A stretch of 64,000 bases of DNA. Origin: Nocardia salmonicida NBRC 13393 (GTDB taxonomy: Bacteria; Actinomycetota; Actinomycetes; Mycobacteriales; Mycobacteriaceae). Position 1 is the stretch's first letter. Each line of letters opens with the position of its first letter. The notes under the pieces are model-generated. The model ran no database searches, had not been told where the DNA came from, and saw only the letters and a program-made list of their open reading frames with translations. Both the position numbers and the translations under genes were made by a program. Positions 1 through 9,000 of this stretch are shown here, piece after piece. The stretch covers positions 310,001 to 374,000 of the forward strand of contig NZ_BDBR01000004.1 in the NCBI RefSeq assembly GCF_001613085.1, in the 5' to 3' direction.

Positions 1-2813
1 TCGCCGGCCTCGCGACCGTCTTCGCGGCCGGAACACCGGTCGACTGGTACCCCGAACCCACCGGCGCCGATCCGGTGCCGCTGCCGACGCACGCCTTCCA
101 ACGTCGCCGGTACTGGCTCGACGCGGGCTCGGACGAGCTGCCCGGCGCCACCACGACCGGGCACCGGCTGCTCGACCGCGCGATGACGCTGGCCGACGAC
201 GCGGTGTTGTTCTCCGGGTCGTTGTCGCGCGAGGGCTGCCCGTGGATCGACGACCACGTCATCCACGGCGCCGCGCTGCTGCCCGCGACCGCCTTCGTCG
301 ACATTGCGCTGTTCGCCGCGAGCTGGTGCGGCCAGGACGAGCTCGGCTCCGTCGACGAACTCACGGTGGTGGCGCCGTTGATCGTGCCCGCGCACGCGAC
401 GCTGTCGTTGCAGGCCGTGGTCGGTGCGCCCGAGCCCGACGGCACCCGATCGCTGACCATCCACTCCCGCGTCGGCGACGACGCGGCGGATCCGTGGACG
501 CGCCACGTGGAGGCCACCCTCGGCGCCGACGGCCCGGTACACGATTCGACCGGTCCCACAGCGGTGCGCGATTGGCCGCCCACGGGCGCGGTGCCGATCG
601 ACGTCGACGCGCGCTACCGGGAACTCGCGGCGGCCGGTTTCCACTACGGGTCGACCTTCCGCGCCACCGCGCTGTTCACGCGCGGTGACGACCTGTTCGC
701 CGACGTGGTGCTCGCACCCGAGCTGGACAGCGACGGACACCGCGTCCATCCGGCGATCCTGGATGCCGCACTGCACCCGCTCGCCTCGGTGGACGCCGAG
801 CGAACGCGACTTCCCTTCTCCTGGCGGGGTATTCGACTGCATCGCGTGCCGGGGCCAGGTCCGCTGCGTGCCCGGCTGAGCATCGTCGACGATCATTCGA
901 CCGTCGAAATCCTCGACACCGCCGATCGCCCGGTGCTGTCGGCGGCGGCACTGGTGCTGCGGACCGTCGACCCGAAGATGCTCGAGGCCGGGTCGGCGAA
1001 CGGACGCACCGTCGACTCGCTGTTCGGGCTCTCCTGGGTGGAACTGCCCGGTACCGCCCGCCCGGCGCAGGGACGCACCGCCGACATCACCGGCGCGGCG
1101 CCGACCTGGTTCGATGTGCCCGCGAGCGACCCGACGCCGGCCGGGGTTCGCGTCGCGCTGACCGCGACCCTGGACCGGCTGCGATCATGGCTGGCCGAGG
1201 AGGAATCCGCCGTCCTGACCATCCGTACCCGCGGCGCTGTCGCCGTCGACGCGGAGACCGTGGGCGATCCGGGCGGCGCTGCGGTCTGGGGCCTGGTGCG
1301 CTCGGCGCAGACCGAGCATCCTGGCCGGTTCGTCCTGGTCGACGTGCTGGACGGCGAACCGGCCACCCTGCCCTACGGCGAACCCCAGATCGCGGTCCGC
1401 GCCGACCGATTCCTCGCGCCACGACTGGTTCCCGCGCAGCGGCGCGCGGCCGAGTCCGACCAGCGCGCATCGGTATGGAACCCCGAGGGAACCGTGCTCA
1501 TCACCGGTGCGAGCGGCGGCCTCGGTGGGCTGGTCGCACGACACCTCGCCGACGAGCACGGGGTCCGGCATCTGCTGCTGGTGAGCCGCGGCGCCATCGA
1601 CACCGCCGAGCTGACGGCCCGTGGGGTCCAGGTCAGCACGGCTGCCTGCGACGTCACCGACAGTGCCGCCCTGGCCGAGGCGATCGCGACGATCCCGGCC
1701 GAGCACCCGCTCATCGCGGTGGTGCACGCGGCCGGTGTGGTCGACGACGGTGTGGTCGACACGCTGACCCCCGAGCAGTTCGAGCGGGTGCTGCGTCCCA
1801 AGGTGGACGGAGCATGGAACCTGCACAACGCCACCCGCGAGCTGAATCTGACCGCTTTCGTGCTGTTCTCCTCGGTCGCGAGCGTCCTGGGCGCGGCCGG
1901 TCAGGGCAACTACGCGGCCGCGAACGCCTACCTGGACGCCCTCGCCGGTCAACGCCGCGCCGAAGGGCTGCCCGCGACGGCGCTGGCCTGGGGGCTGTGG
2001 GCCCGTCAAACCGGCATCACCGGCCACCTCGACGCCACCGATCACGCCCGTCTGGCGCGCACCGGCATCGTCGCGCTGTCCGACACCGAGGGGCTGCGCC
2101 TGTTCGACGCGGCGTGCGAGCGCGAGGAGACCTTCCTGGCCGCGGGCGCACTCGAGGCCGGCGCGCTCGATCCGGCCGGTGCGCCACCGCCGTTGCGCGA
2201 CCTGATCCGCCCGCGTCGGCGCACCGATATCGGCGCGGGCGCCACCCGGCGCCACGACACCGGCGCCACCGATCCGGCCGACCTGTCCGCCCGAATCGCT
2301 GTGATGGACACCGACAGCCGCCGCGAATACGTGCGAGATCTGGTGCGCGACAACATCGCGACCGTCCTCGGCCACGCCGCGGACTCGACTGTCGACGCCG
2401 ACCGCTCGTTCAAGGAACTCGGTTTCGACTCGCTCACCGGAATGGAGTTGCGCACCCGGTTGGGTGCGGCGACCGGCTTGCGCCTGCCCGCCACCCTGGT
2501 CTTCGACTATCCGACACCGGATGACGTGGCCGCTCATCTCGAGGAACGTCTCGAGGCCGAGATCCCTTCCACAACAGGACTTTCCGATGATGCCGTGCGC
2601 GCGACACTGGCACGGATTCCGATCCAGCGACTACGCGAGGTCGGATTGCTCGATTCGGTGTTGCGGCTGGCCGACGAACCGGCGAGCCACGAACCGACCG
2701 CCCCCGACCGCTTCGCCGAAGTGGCCGACCCCGGCACCGCCGCGATCGCGGCGATGTCGGCGGCCGAGCTGATCCGGATGGCTCGCGGCGACAACGACAG
2801 GACCGTAGCGTGA
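1..2813 (+). CDS. Type I modular polyketide synthase, C-terminal part (DH-KR-ACP), 5' end outside window
   Basis: The frame is open from base 3, so this is the 3' part of a larger gene; the GTG at 75 is only an internal codon. The first codons encode the post-AT linker (PLPTHAFQRRRYWL). A dehydratase follows with the HxxxGxxxxP motif intact (HVIHGAALLP). Next comes a ketoreductase with the NADPH motif GASGGLGG, the catalytic NYAAANAY region and a VDD motif that suggests B-type stereochemistry. An ACP with GFDSL (Ser near base 2430) ends the module. There is no ER or thioesterase domain, so the module should leave a double bond. The short C-terminal tail (IAAMSAAELIRMA) resembles a docking segment, implying hand-over to another PKS protein. 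The stop overlaps the next gene's GTG start. Domain calls are firm; the product is unknown. Confidence 0.95.
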   Translation, partial: AGLATVFAAGTPVDWYPEPTGADPVPLPTHAFQRRRYWLDAGSDELPGATTTGHRLLDRAMTLADDAVLFSGSLSREGCPWIDDHVIHGAALLPATAFVDIALFAASWCGQDELGSVDELTVVAPLIVPAHATLSLQAVVGAPEPDGTRSLTIHSRVGDDAADPWTRHVEATLGADGPVHDSTGPTAVRDWPPTGAVPIDVDARYRELAAAGFHYGSTFRATALFTRGDDLFADVVLAPELDSDGHRVHPAILDAALHPLASVDAERTRLPFSWRGIRLHRVPGPGPLRARLSIVDDHSTVEILDTADRPVLSAAALVLRTVDPKMLEAGSANGRTVDSLFGLSWVELPGTARPAQGRTADITGAAPTWFDVPASDPTPAGVRVALTATLDRLRSWLAEEESAVLTIRTRGAVAVDAETVGDPGGAAVWGLVRSAQTEHPGRFVLVDVLDGEPATLPYGEPQIAVRADRFLAPRLVPAQRRAAESDQRASVWNPEGTVLITGASGGLGGLVARHLADEHGVRHLLLVSRGAIDTAELTARGVQVSTAACDVTDSAALAEAIATIPAEHPLIAVVHAAGVVDDGVVDTLTPEQFERVLRPKVDGAWNLHNATRELNLTAFVLFSSVASVLGAAGQGNYAAANAYLDALAGQRRAEGLPATALAWGLWARQTGITGHLDATDHARLARTGIVALSDTEGLRLFDAACEREETFLAAGALEAGALDPAGAPPPLRDLIRPRRRTDIGAGATRRHDTGATDPADLSARIAVMDTDSRREYVRDLVRDNIATVLGHAADSTVDADRSFKELGFDSLTGMELRTRLGAATGLRLPATLVFDYPTPDDVAAHLEERLEAEIPSTTGLSDDAVRATLARIPIQRLREVGLLDSVLRLADEPASHEPTAPDRFAEVADPGTAAIAAMSAAELIRMARGDNDRTVA

Positions 2814-4072
2814 ACGATCAGGAATACGACGTCGTCGTGGTCGGTGGCGGATCCGCCGGGGTTGCCGCCGCCGTCGGCGCCGGCCGGGCGGGCGCGAGAA
2901 CACTGCTGGTGGAACGCGGTCCGTGCCTCGGCGGGGCGGCCACGCTGCGCAATGTGCTCACCTACTGCGGGATCTACACCAGGTCGGACCCGCCGCAGCA
3001 GGTGGTGTTCGGCATCGCCGACGAGGTGTTGGCCGGCCTGCGGGCGATGGACGCGGTGACCCCGCCGACCCGATTCACTTCGGTCGCCGTCGTTTTCGAT
3101 CCGGAAGCGGTGAAAGTCGTCCTCGACGAGATCTGCGCGGAGGCAGGCGTCGAGGTCCATCTCGACAGCCAGCTCGTCGCCGCCGATCGTGGCGCCGGCG
3201 AGATCATGTCGATTCGCGTCGCCGATCATCAGGGTGTTCGCCAGATCAGCGCGGCCGCGTTCGTCGATGCGACCGGCGAGGCCGATCTGGCGACGTTCAG
3301 CGGCGCCACGGTGCGCTACGGCAACGACGGAATCGTCCAGAACGGCACGCTCGGTGTCCGATTCGGTGGTATCGCGGCGGACGCCGACATCGCCCGCGAC
3401 ACACTGTCGGCGGCCATCCGGGCCGCCAAATCCGGCGGCGCTCCGCTGCTGGCCGAACGCGGACTCGTCGCGCGCCTGCCGGTGTCGGGTGACGTCATCA
3501 CCTATGTGGTCGACGAAGGATACGACGCCCGCGACGTGGGGCAGCTGGCCCGCGCGCAGACCCACGCGCGGATCCAGGCGCGCGACTATCTCACCGCGCT
3601 GCGCGCCGTCCCGGGATGGGAGCGCGCCTACATCGTGAGCACCGGCCCCGAGATCGGTACCAGGGAGTCACGCCACGTCGTCGGCACCTATCAGCTGACA
3701 GTGGACCAGGTCCGCAGCGGCGCCCGGTCCGAGGACGCCATCGCCCTCGGCGCCTGGCCGATCGAATACCACCCCGGCGCCGGTGTCCTTCCGCAGTGGG
3801 AGTTCATCGACGACGACGGCTTCTACGACATCCCGTTCGGCGTGCTCCAGAGCATCGACACCGTCAACCTGTTCGCCGCGGGCCGCGTCGTCGACGCCGA
3901 CCGCCTCGCCGGGGCGTCACTGCGGGTGATGGGCACCGCGTTCGCCACCGGGCACGCCGCGGGCATCGCCGCGGCGGTCTACGCCGACCGCACAACGGCG
4001 CTCGCCGTCGGCGCGGTCCAGAAACATCTCATCCACCAGGGCGCCTACCTGCCCACGATAGATTCCCGCTGA
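2810..4072 (+). CDS. FAD-dependent oxidoreductase (FAD_oxidored family), PKS-associated
   Basis: This 420-aa flavoprotein starts with a GTG that overlaps the PKS stop (GTGA), so the two are translationally coupled. The N-terminus has the dinucleotide motif VVGGGSAGVAAA with a following acidic residue (LLVERG). A conserved RESR segment lies near residue 285 and the second FAD contact (AAGRVVDADRLAGAS) near residue 362, as in the FAD_oxidored (PF12831) family. It probably oxidises or reduces the polyketide or a precursor in the cytoplasm; the substrate cannot be told. The stop codon lies inside the stem of the terminator at 4071-4114. Confidence 0.85.
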   Translation: MNDQEYDVVVVGGGSAGVAAAVGAGRAGARTLLVERGPCLGGAATLRNVLTYCGIYTRSDPPQQVVFGIADEVLAGLRAMDAVTPPTRFTSVAVVFDPEAVKVVLDEICAEAGVEVHLDSQLVAADRGAGEIMSIRVADHQGVRQISAAAFVDATGEADLATFSGATVRYGNDGIVQNGTLGVRFGGIAADADIARDTLSAAIRAAKSGGAPLLAERGLVARLPVSGDVITYVVDEGYDARDVGQLARAQTHARIQARDYLTALRAVPGWERAYIVSTGPEIGTRESRHVVGTYQLTVDQVRSGARSEDAIALGAWPIEYHPGAGVLPQWEFIDDDGFYDIPFGVLQSIDTVNLFAAGRVVDADRLAGASLRVMGTAFATGHAAGIAAAVYADRTTALAVGAVQKHLIHQGAYLPTIDSR

Positions 4073-4114
4073 TACGAGAAACGGGGCCTGGTGACAGGCC
4101 CCGTTTCTCGTATC
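4071..4114. terminator. Bidirectional intrinsic terminator between convergent operons
   Basis: A perfect 19-bp inverted repeat (4071-4089 with 4096-4114) and a 6-base loop. The left arm begins inside the stop codon of the FAD oxidoreductase. The arm starts GATACGAGAAACG and continues G/C-rich. It sits between the convergent FAD oxidoreductase and SDR genes and should end transcription from both sides. Confidence 0.9.
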
Positions 4115-4126
4115 GGTACCAGGAGA

Positions 4127-5005
4127 TCAGTCCACACCGACGACAGCGGCGGTGCGTTCGACAACGCGGGCGCCGAACGCGGGGTCCCGCGACGCTGACG
4201 ACGAACGGGCAGGTCCGTTCTTGTCGTAGTAGCCGCCACTGTCGTGTGCCAACTCCGGGTCGGTGGCCAACCGGACGAGCGGGGCCGCCCCGCTGTGCGC
4301 ACTGGTCATGAACGGGCGCCCCACGGTCTGGATCACCCGGAACAATCCGCCTGCCGCCACGCCGAACTGGGTCGCCACCGCGCCCGGATCGGCCCCGTTC
4401 ACGGTGACCCCGGAGCCCTGCCACCGCAGCGCGAGCGCGTAGCTGTAGGCGAGGGCGGCCAACTTCGCGTCACAGTACGCCGCGACCTGGCGGAACTTCC
4501 GGTCGTAGGACCAGTCGTCCAGGTTCGGGTTGCCGCGTTTCTCCATGAACGACGACGTCACGATCACCCGCGACGGCACCCCGGCCGAGTCGGCGCCGGT
4601 ACGCAGTCCGTCGAACAGCCGGTGCGTCACCGCCGCGACGGCGATGTGGTTGAGGGCGAACGACCGCTCCACCCCGTCCGGTGAGAGCTCACGGTCGGCG
4701 AAACCGCCGCCCGCGTTGTTGAGCAACACGTGCACTCCGCCGGGCGCGGCCCTCCCCACCTGTTCGGCGAACGCGCGCACCCCGCTCAACGAGCCGAGAT
4801 CGGCGGCGACCGGAACGAAACGCCCCGCGCCCGCGGCGCCCAACTGCTGCGCCGCGGTCGCTGTCCGCCGCCGATCACGCCCGTGCACGAGCACTGTCGC
4901 GCCCGCGCCGCCGAGGGCCGCCGCGGCCGCGTAGCCGATACCGCTGGTCGAACCGGTGATGACGACAGTGCGCCCGGACATCGATCCGGGCGCCGGGTCA
5001 GCCAT
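4127..5005 (-). CDS. Short-chain dehydrogenase/reductase (SDR family)
   Basis: A 292-aa NAD(P)-dependent SDR. Visible motifs are the cofactor-binding TGSTSGIG (residues about 17-24), NNAGGG, the Ser of VIVTSSF and the catalytic Y-x-x-x-K (YCDAK, near residue 185). Length and the extra loop after the Ser resemble retinol-dehydrogenase/WWOX-type SDRs. The ATG at 5005 lies 1 base past the stop of the preceding MDR gene, with GAGGG upstream; an internal ATG at 4981 is an alternative start. It is the last gene of the minus-strand PKS operon, so a tailoring ketoreductase or alcohol dehydrogenase role is likely but inferred. Confidence 0.85.
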   Translation of the reverse strand: MADPAPGSMSGRTVVITGSTSGIGYAAAAALGGAGATVLVHGRDRRRTATAAQQLGAAGAGRFVPVAADLGSLSGVRAFAEQVGRAAPGGVHVLLNNAGGGFADRELSPDGVERSFALNHIAVAAVTHRLFDGLRTGADSAGVPSRVIVTSSFMEKRGNPNLDDWSYDRKFRQVAAYCDAKLAALAYSYALALRWQGSGVTVNGADPGAVATQFGVAAGGLFRVIQTVGRPFMTSAHSGAAPLVRLATDPELAHDSGGYYDKNGPARSSSASRDPAFGARVVERTAAVVGVD

Positions 5006-5006
5006 C

Positions 5007-6029
5007 TCAGCCCTCGGCCGACTCGGACAGCGACACCACGGTCTTGCCGATGTTCTCGCCGCGGATCATCGCCGAATACGCCTCGAACGCGTTCTCGATC
5101 CCGTCGAACACCGTCTCCTCGGCCTTCAGCGAGCCGTCGGCCAGCCAGCCCTTCGCCTGGGCGAGATAGTCGGGCAGGACCGCGAAGTAGTCGGCGGCGT
5201 TCATGCTGAACAGCGACACCCGCTTGCCGATGATCAATGGCAGGTTCTTCGGGCCGGGGGGCAGCGAGTCGGTGTCGGCGTCGATGGTCGCGAGCGAGCC
5301 GGACAGGACCACGCGGCCGTGGGGTTTGATCGCGCCGAGCGCGGCATCGAGCTGCTCGCCGCCGACATTGTCGAAGTAGACGTCGATACCGCCCGGTGCG
5401 GCAGCGGCCAACTGGCCCGCCACATCGCCGGCGCGGTAGTCGATCGCCGCGTCGAACCCGAACTCCTCCACCAGCTTTCGGGTCTTCTCCGGTCCACCCG
5501 CCGACCCGATCACCAGCTTGGCCCCGAGCTTGCGCGCCAGCTGACCGGCCACCGAACCGACAGCGCCCGCCGCCGCCGAGATGAACACCACGTCACCCTC
5601 GCTCACCTTCGCCACCTCGGTGAGCCCGACGTACGCGGTGAGCCCGGTCGTGCCGAGCACGCCCAGATACGCCTGGGGCGCAACGGAGGTCACGTCGAGG
5701 GGCTGCGCCCAGGCCGCCAGGGTGTACTCGCGCCAGCCGTCGAAGTGGCTGACTACCGCGCCGACCGGAAGAGCGTCGTTGGCCGAGGCGATCACCGTAC
5801 CGACGGCGGCACCGGTCAGCGCGACGTCGAGATCGAACGGCGGCAGATAGCCGACGCCCGCGTTCATCCGGCTGCGCATATACGGGTCGACCGACATCCA
5901 GTCGTTGCGGATCAGTGCCTGGCCGGGGGCGGGATCGGCCAGCGTCACCGTGGCCAGTTCGACATCGGCGAGCGAGGGGGTTCCGTCTGGACGGGCGATC
6001 AAACGCCATTCACGGCTGGTAACAGGCAA
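5007..6029 (-). CDS. NADP-dependent MDR oxidoreductase (PTGR / curcumin-reductase-like)
   Basis: This 340-aa medium-chain reductase without zinc ligands matches the leukotriene B4 dehydrogenase/prostaglandin reductase subfamily. The N-terminus contains the typical WMSVDPYMRSRM stretch. The NADPH-binding glycine motif is AAAGAVGSVAGQLA (about residues 150-163), followed by a FDNVGG segment. Such enzymes reduce activated C=C bonds. It lies 39 bases downstream of the PKS and 1 base before the SDR, so it is co-transcribed. A role in double-bond reduction of the polyketide is possible, but it may act on unrelated enones. Confidence 0.85.
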   Translation of the reverse strand: MPVTSREWRLIARPDGTPSLADVELATVTLADPAPGQALIRNDWMSVDPYMRSRMNAGVGYLPPFDLDVALTGAAVGTVIASANDALPVGAVVSHFDGWREYTLAAWAQPLDVTSVAPQAYLGVLGTTGLTAYVGLTEVAKVSEGDVVFISAAAGAVGSVAGQLARKLGAKLVIGSAGGPEKTRKLVEEFGFDAAIDYRAGDVAGQLAAAAPGGIDVYFDNVGGEQLDAALGAIKPHGRVVLSGSLATIDADTDSLPPGPKNLPLIIGKRVSLFSMNAADYFAVLPDYLAQAKGWLADGSLKAEETVFDGIENAFEAYSAMIRGENIGKTVVSLSESAEG

Positions 6030-6068
6030 GGCAAGCTCCTTCGCTCAGGGTGGAACGACGCGCCGGGG

Positions 6069-9000
6069 TCATGCCGACGCGGGGTTGCTGTCGATGAACT
6101 CGAAAATCGCGGTGTCGTCGGCCAGATCGATCCGATCACCGACGACGTCGGGTTGTTGTGGGCCACGCAGTCGTTGCGCGGCCTCGAGCAGTCCGGCGAC
6201 GGCACGATCGCGTTCGGCGTCCGACGGATCGGCCCCGCCCAATCTGTCGAGCAGAGCGGTCAATTCGCCGAGCAGCGGCGCGACCGCGTCGGCATCGGAT
6301 GCCAGCAGGCCACACAGGTGTTCAGTGAGCGCATACGGTGTCGGATAGTCGAACATCACTGTCGTCGACAGCATGACGCCCATCGATTTCTTCAGGTGGT
6401 TACGGAGCTCGACCGTTGTCAACGAGTCGAACCCCATGTCTACGAATCTCTGTTGTGGATCGAGTGCTTCATCGGCCACCCGACCGAGCACGGTGGCCAC
6501 ATGTCGTGCCAGTAGCTCCGACACGACGCGACGCTGGTCGGCGCCACTGCGCCCCACGAGCAGCAACGCGGTGTTCTCCGACACCGACGCCGACTGCGCA
6601 TTGCGACGCATACGAACGATCGTACTCAACATCGTGGGTACCGGCGACCCGGCCGTGGCCGACGCCCTCGCCGCCGCGACATCGATGCGCATCGGCACCG
6701 ATGCCGGCGTGCCCGACGTCAGCGCCGCGTCGAACAGCCCCAACGCCTCCGCGGTGGACAGTGGCGTGAACCCGTTGCGGGCCATCCGGTCCAGATCTCG
6801 CTGCGCCAGATGTCCACTCACGCCGCTTCGCTGTGCCCACAGCCCCCACGCCAACGATGTCGCGGGCACCGCGGATCGGGCGGCGCGCACCGCGAGTCCG
6901 TCCAGGTAGGCGTTGCCCGCCGCGTAGTTGGCCTGGCCCGCGTTGCCGAGAACGCCTGCCGCCGAGGAGAACAGGACCAGCGCCGACAGGTCGAGGTCGC
7001 GGGTCTGCTCGTACAGGTTCCACGCGGCGTCGACCTTCGCGGGCAGCACCCGATCCAGATCCTCGACGGTCAACTTCTCGAACGCCGCGTCGCTCACGGT
7101 GCCCGCGCAGTGGATGACAGCGCCGAGCGGGCGCTCGGGATCGATACCGGCGAGCACGGCTGCCAACGCGGCCCGGTCAGCGACATCGCACGCGGCGACC
7201 GTGGCTTCGGCGCCGCCCTCGCGCAGCTCGGCGACGAGTTCCGCCGCACCCGGCGTCTCGGCACCGCGTCGGGACGTCAGCAGCACCCGCTGAACTCCGT
7301 ACTCGGCCACGACATGTCGGGCGAGCGCGGCACCGATCGTGCCGACACCGCCGGTGATCATGACGGTGCGGCTCGGGTCCAGCGGCGGCGGCACGGTGAG
7401 GACCACCTTGCCGACCTGGCGGGCCTGGCTCACGAACCGCAGGGCGCTGGTGGCCTGCCGGACGTCCCAGGTGGTGACCGGCGGTGGGGTGAGCGCGCCC
7501 GCGTCGAACAGGGCCACGATCTCGGCCAGCATCTGCGCGATCCGGTCGGGCGCGACCTCGGTGATGAGGAACGAGTGGTAGCCGACACCCGGATACTCGG
7601 CGGCGATCACGGCGGGATCGCGGCGATCGGTCATGCCCATCTCGACGAACTGCCCGCCGCGCGGCAGCAGCCGCAGCGACGCGTCGACGAATTCGCCTGC
7701 CAGCGAATCGAGGACGACGTCGACACCGTCGCCGTCGGTCGCGACACGGAACTGTTCCTCGAAGTCCAGGGTCCGCGAATTGGCGATCCGCTCGGGCGCC
7801 AACCCGTCCGCGACCAGCACGTTCTGCTTGCCCGGACTCGCGGTCGCGTAGACCCGCGCACCCCAGTGCTTCGCCAATTGCCGAGCGGCGGTACCGACGC
7901 CACCGGTCGCGGCGTGGATCAGCAGGGACTGACCCGCGCGCAGGTTCGCCAGGTCGAGCAGACCGTAGTACGCGGTCAGGTACACCACCGGGACCGAGGC
8001 GGCCTGATGGAAAGACCAGCCCGCCGGAATCCGCACGATCGTGCGGTGGTCGGTGACCACCGTCGACCCCACACCGTCGAACAGACCCATCACTCGATCG
8101 CCGGGCGCGAAGTCGGTGACGTCGGGCGCCACGTCGACGACCACACCGGCGCCCTCGCCGCCGAGTACGGCGTCCGGATTCGGATACATGCCGATGCTGA
8201 TCAGCACGTCGCGGAAATTGATGCCGGCCGCCCGCATCCGCACCCGTACCCGGCCCGGGGCCAACACCGGAACGGGATCCTCGGCGAGGCGGGTCAGACC
8301 GATCGTGGTCAGCGTGCCCTTCTCTCCGATCGTCAACCGCCAGTGCGGATCACGGATCGGGTCGGCCACGTCGTGTATGTCGTGGCGGATCATTCTCGGC
8401 ACCGAGGCACTCGCTCCGCGCCAGGCCACCTGCGGCTCGCCGGCCGCGACGGTCGCGGCGACAGCGTCATCGAGCACGGTGTCGGGGCCGAGGTCGAGCA
8501 GCACCAGCCGATCCGGGTTCTCGGTCTGGGCCGACCGCAGCAGTCCCCAGATCGCCGCACCGCGCAGATCGACGGTATCGGTCACCTCGACCGCCACCGC
8601 ACCGCGCGTCACCACGACCAGCGTGGTGTCGGTCAGCCGTTCGGTCGCGAGGAATCGCTGGACCTGGTCCAAGACCAGCGCCGTGGTGGCGCGCACCTCC
8701 GAGGGCTCGTCGGTGCCGTGTGATGCGACGACCAGGACCGCGTGCTCGGGTGCGCTCTGCGTGCCCTCGAGGTCGGCGATGCTCGGCACGGGCGCCGAGG
8801 GCGTACTCGGCAGCGCTACGCCGGGCAGTGGAATCCACTCCACCGCGTAGAGCGGATGCGCGCTCGATCGGGTCCGCTCGTCGGATCCCGCCGACTCGCG
8901 CAGCAGCAGGGCGTCCACCGACAGCACCGGTCGGCCCGCGGTGTCGTCGGCGGTGACCCGGAGACGATCGGGCGCCGTCGCCGTGAGCGAGACGCGCAGA

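Noticed and set aside
1185..2537. Long open frames on both strands inside the PKS gene (about 450 codons each)
   Set aside because: They are shadow frames caused by high GC; translations are Arg/Gly-rich without motifs, while the PKS frame has clear domains.
4956..6515. 519-codon plus-strand frame across the MDR and PKS genes
   Set aside because: Opposite-strand shadow of two well-supported genes; His/Arg/Gly-rich with no family features.
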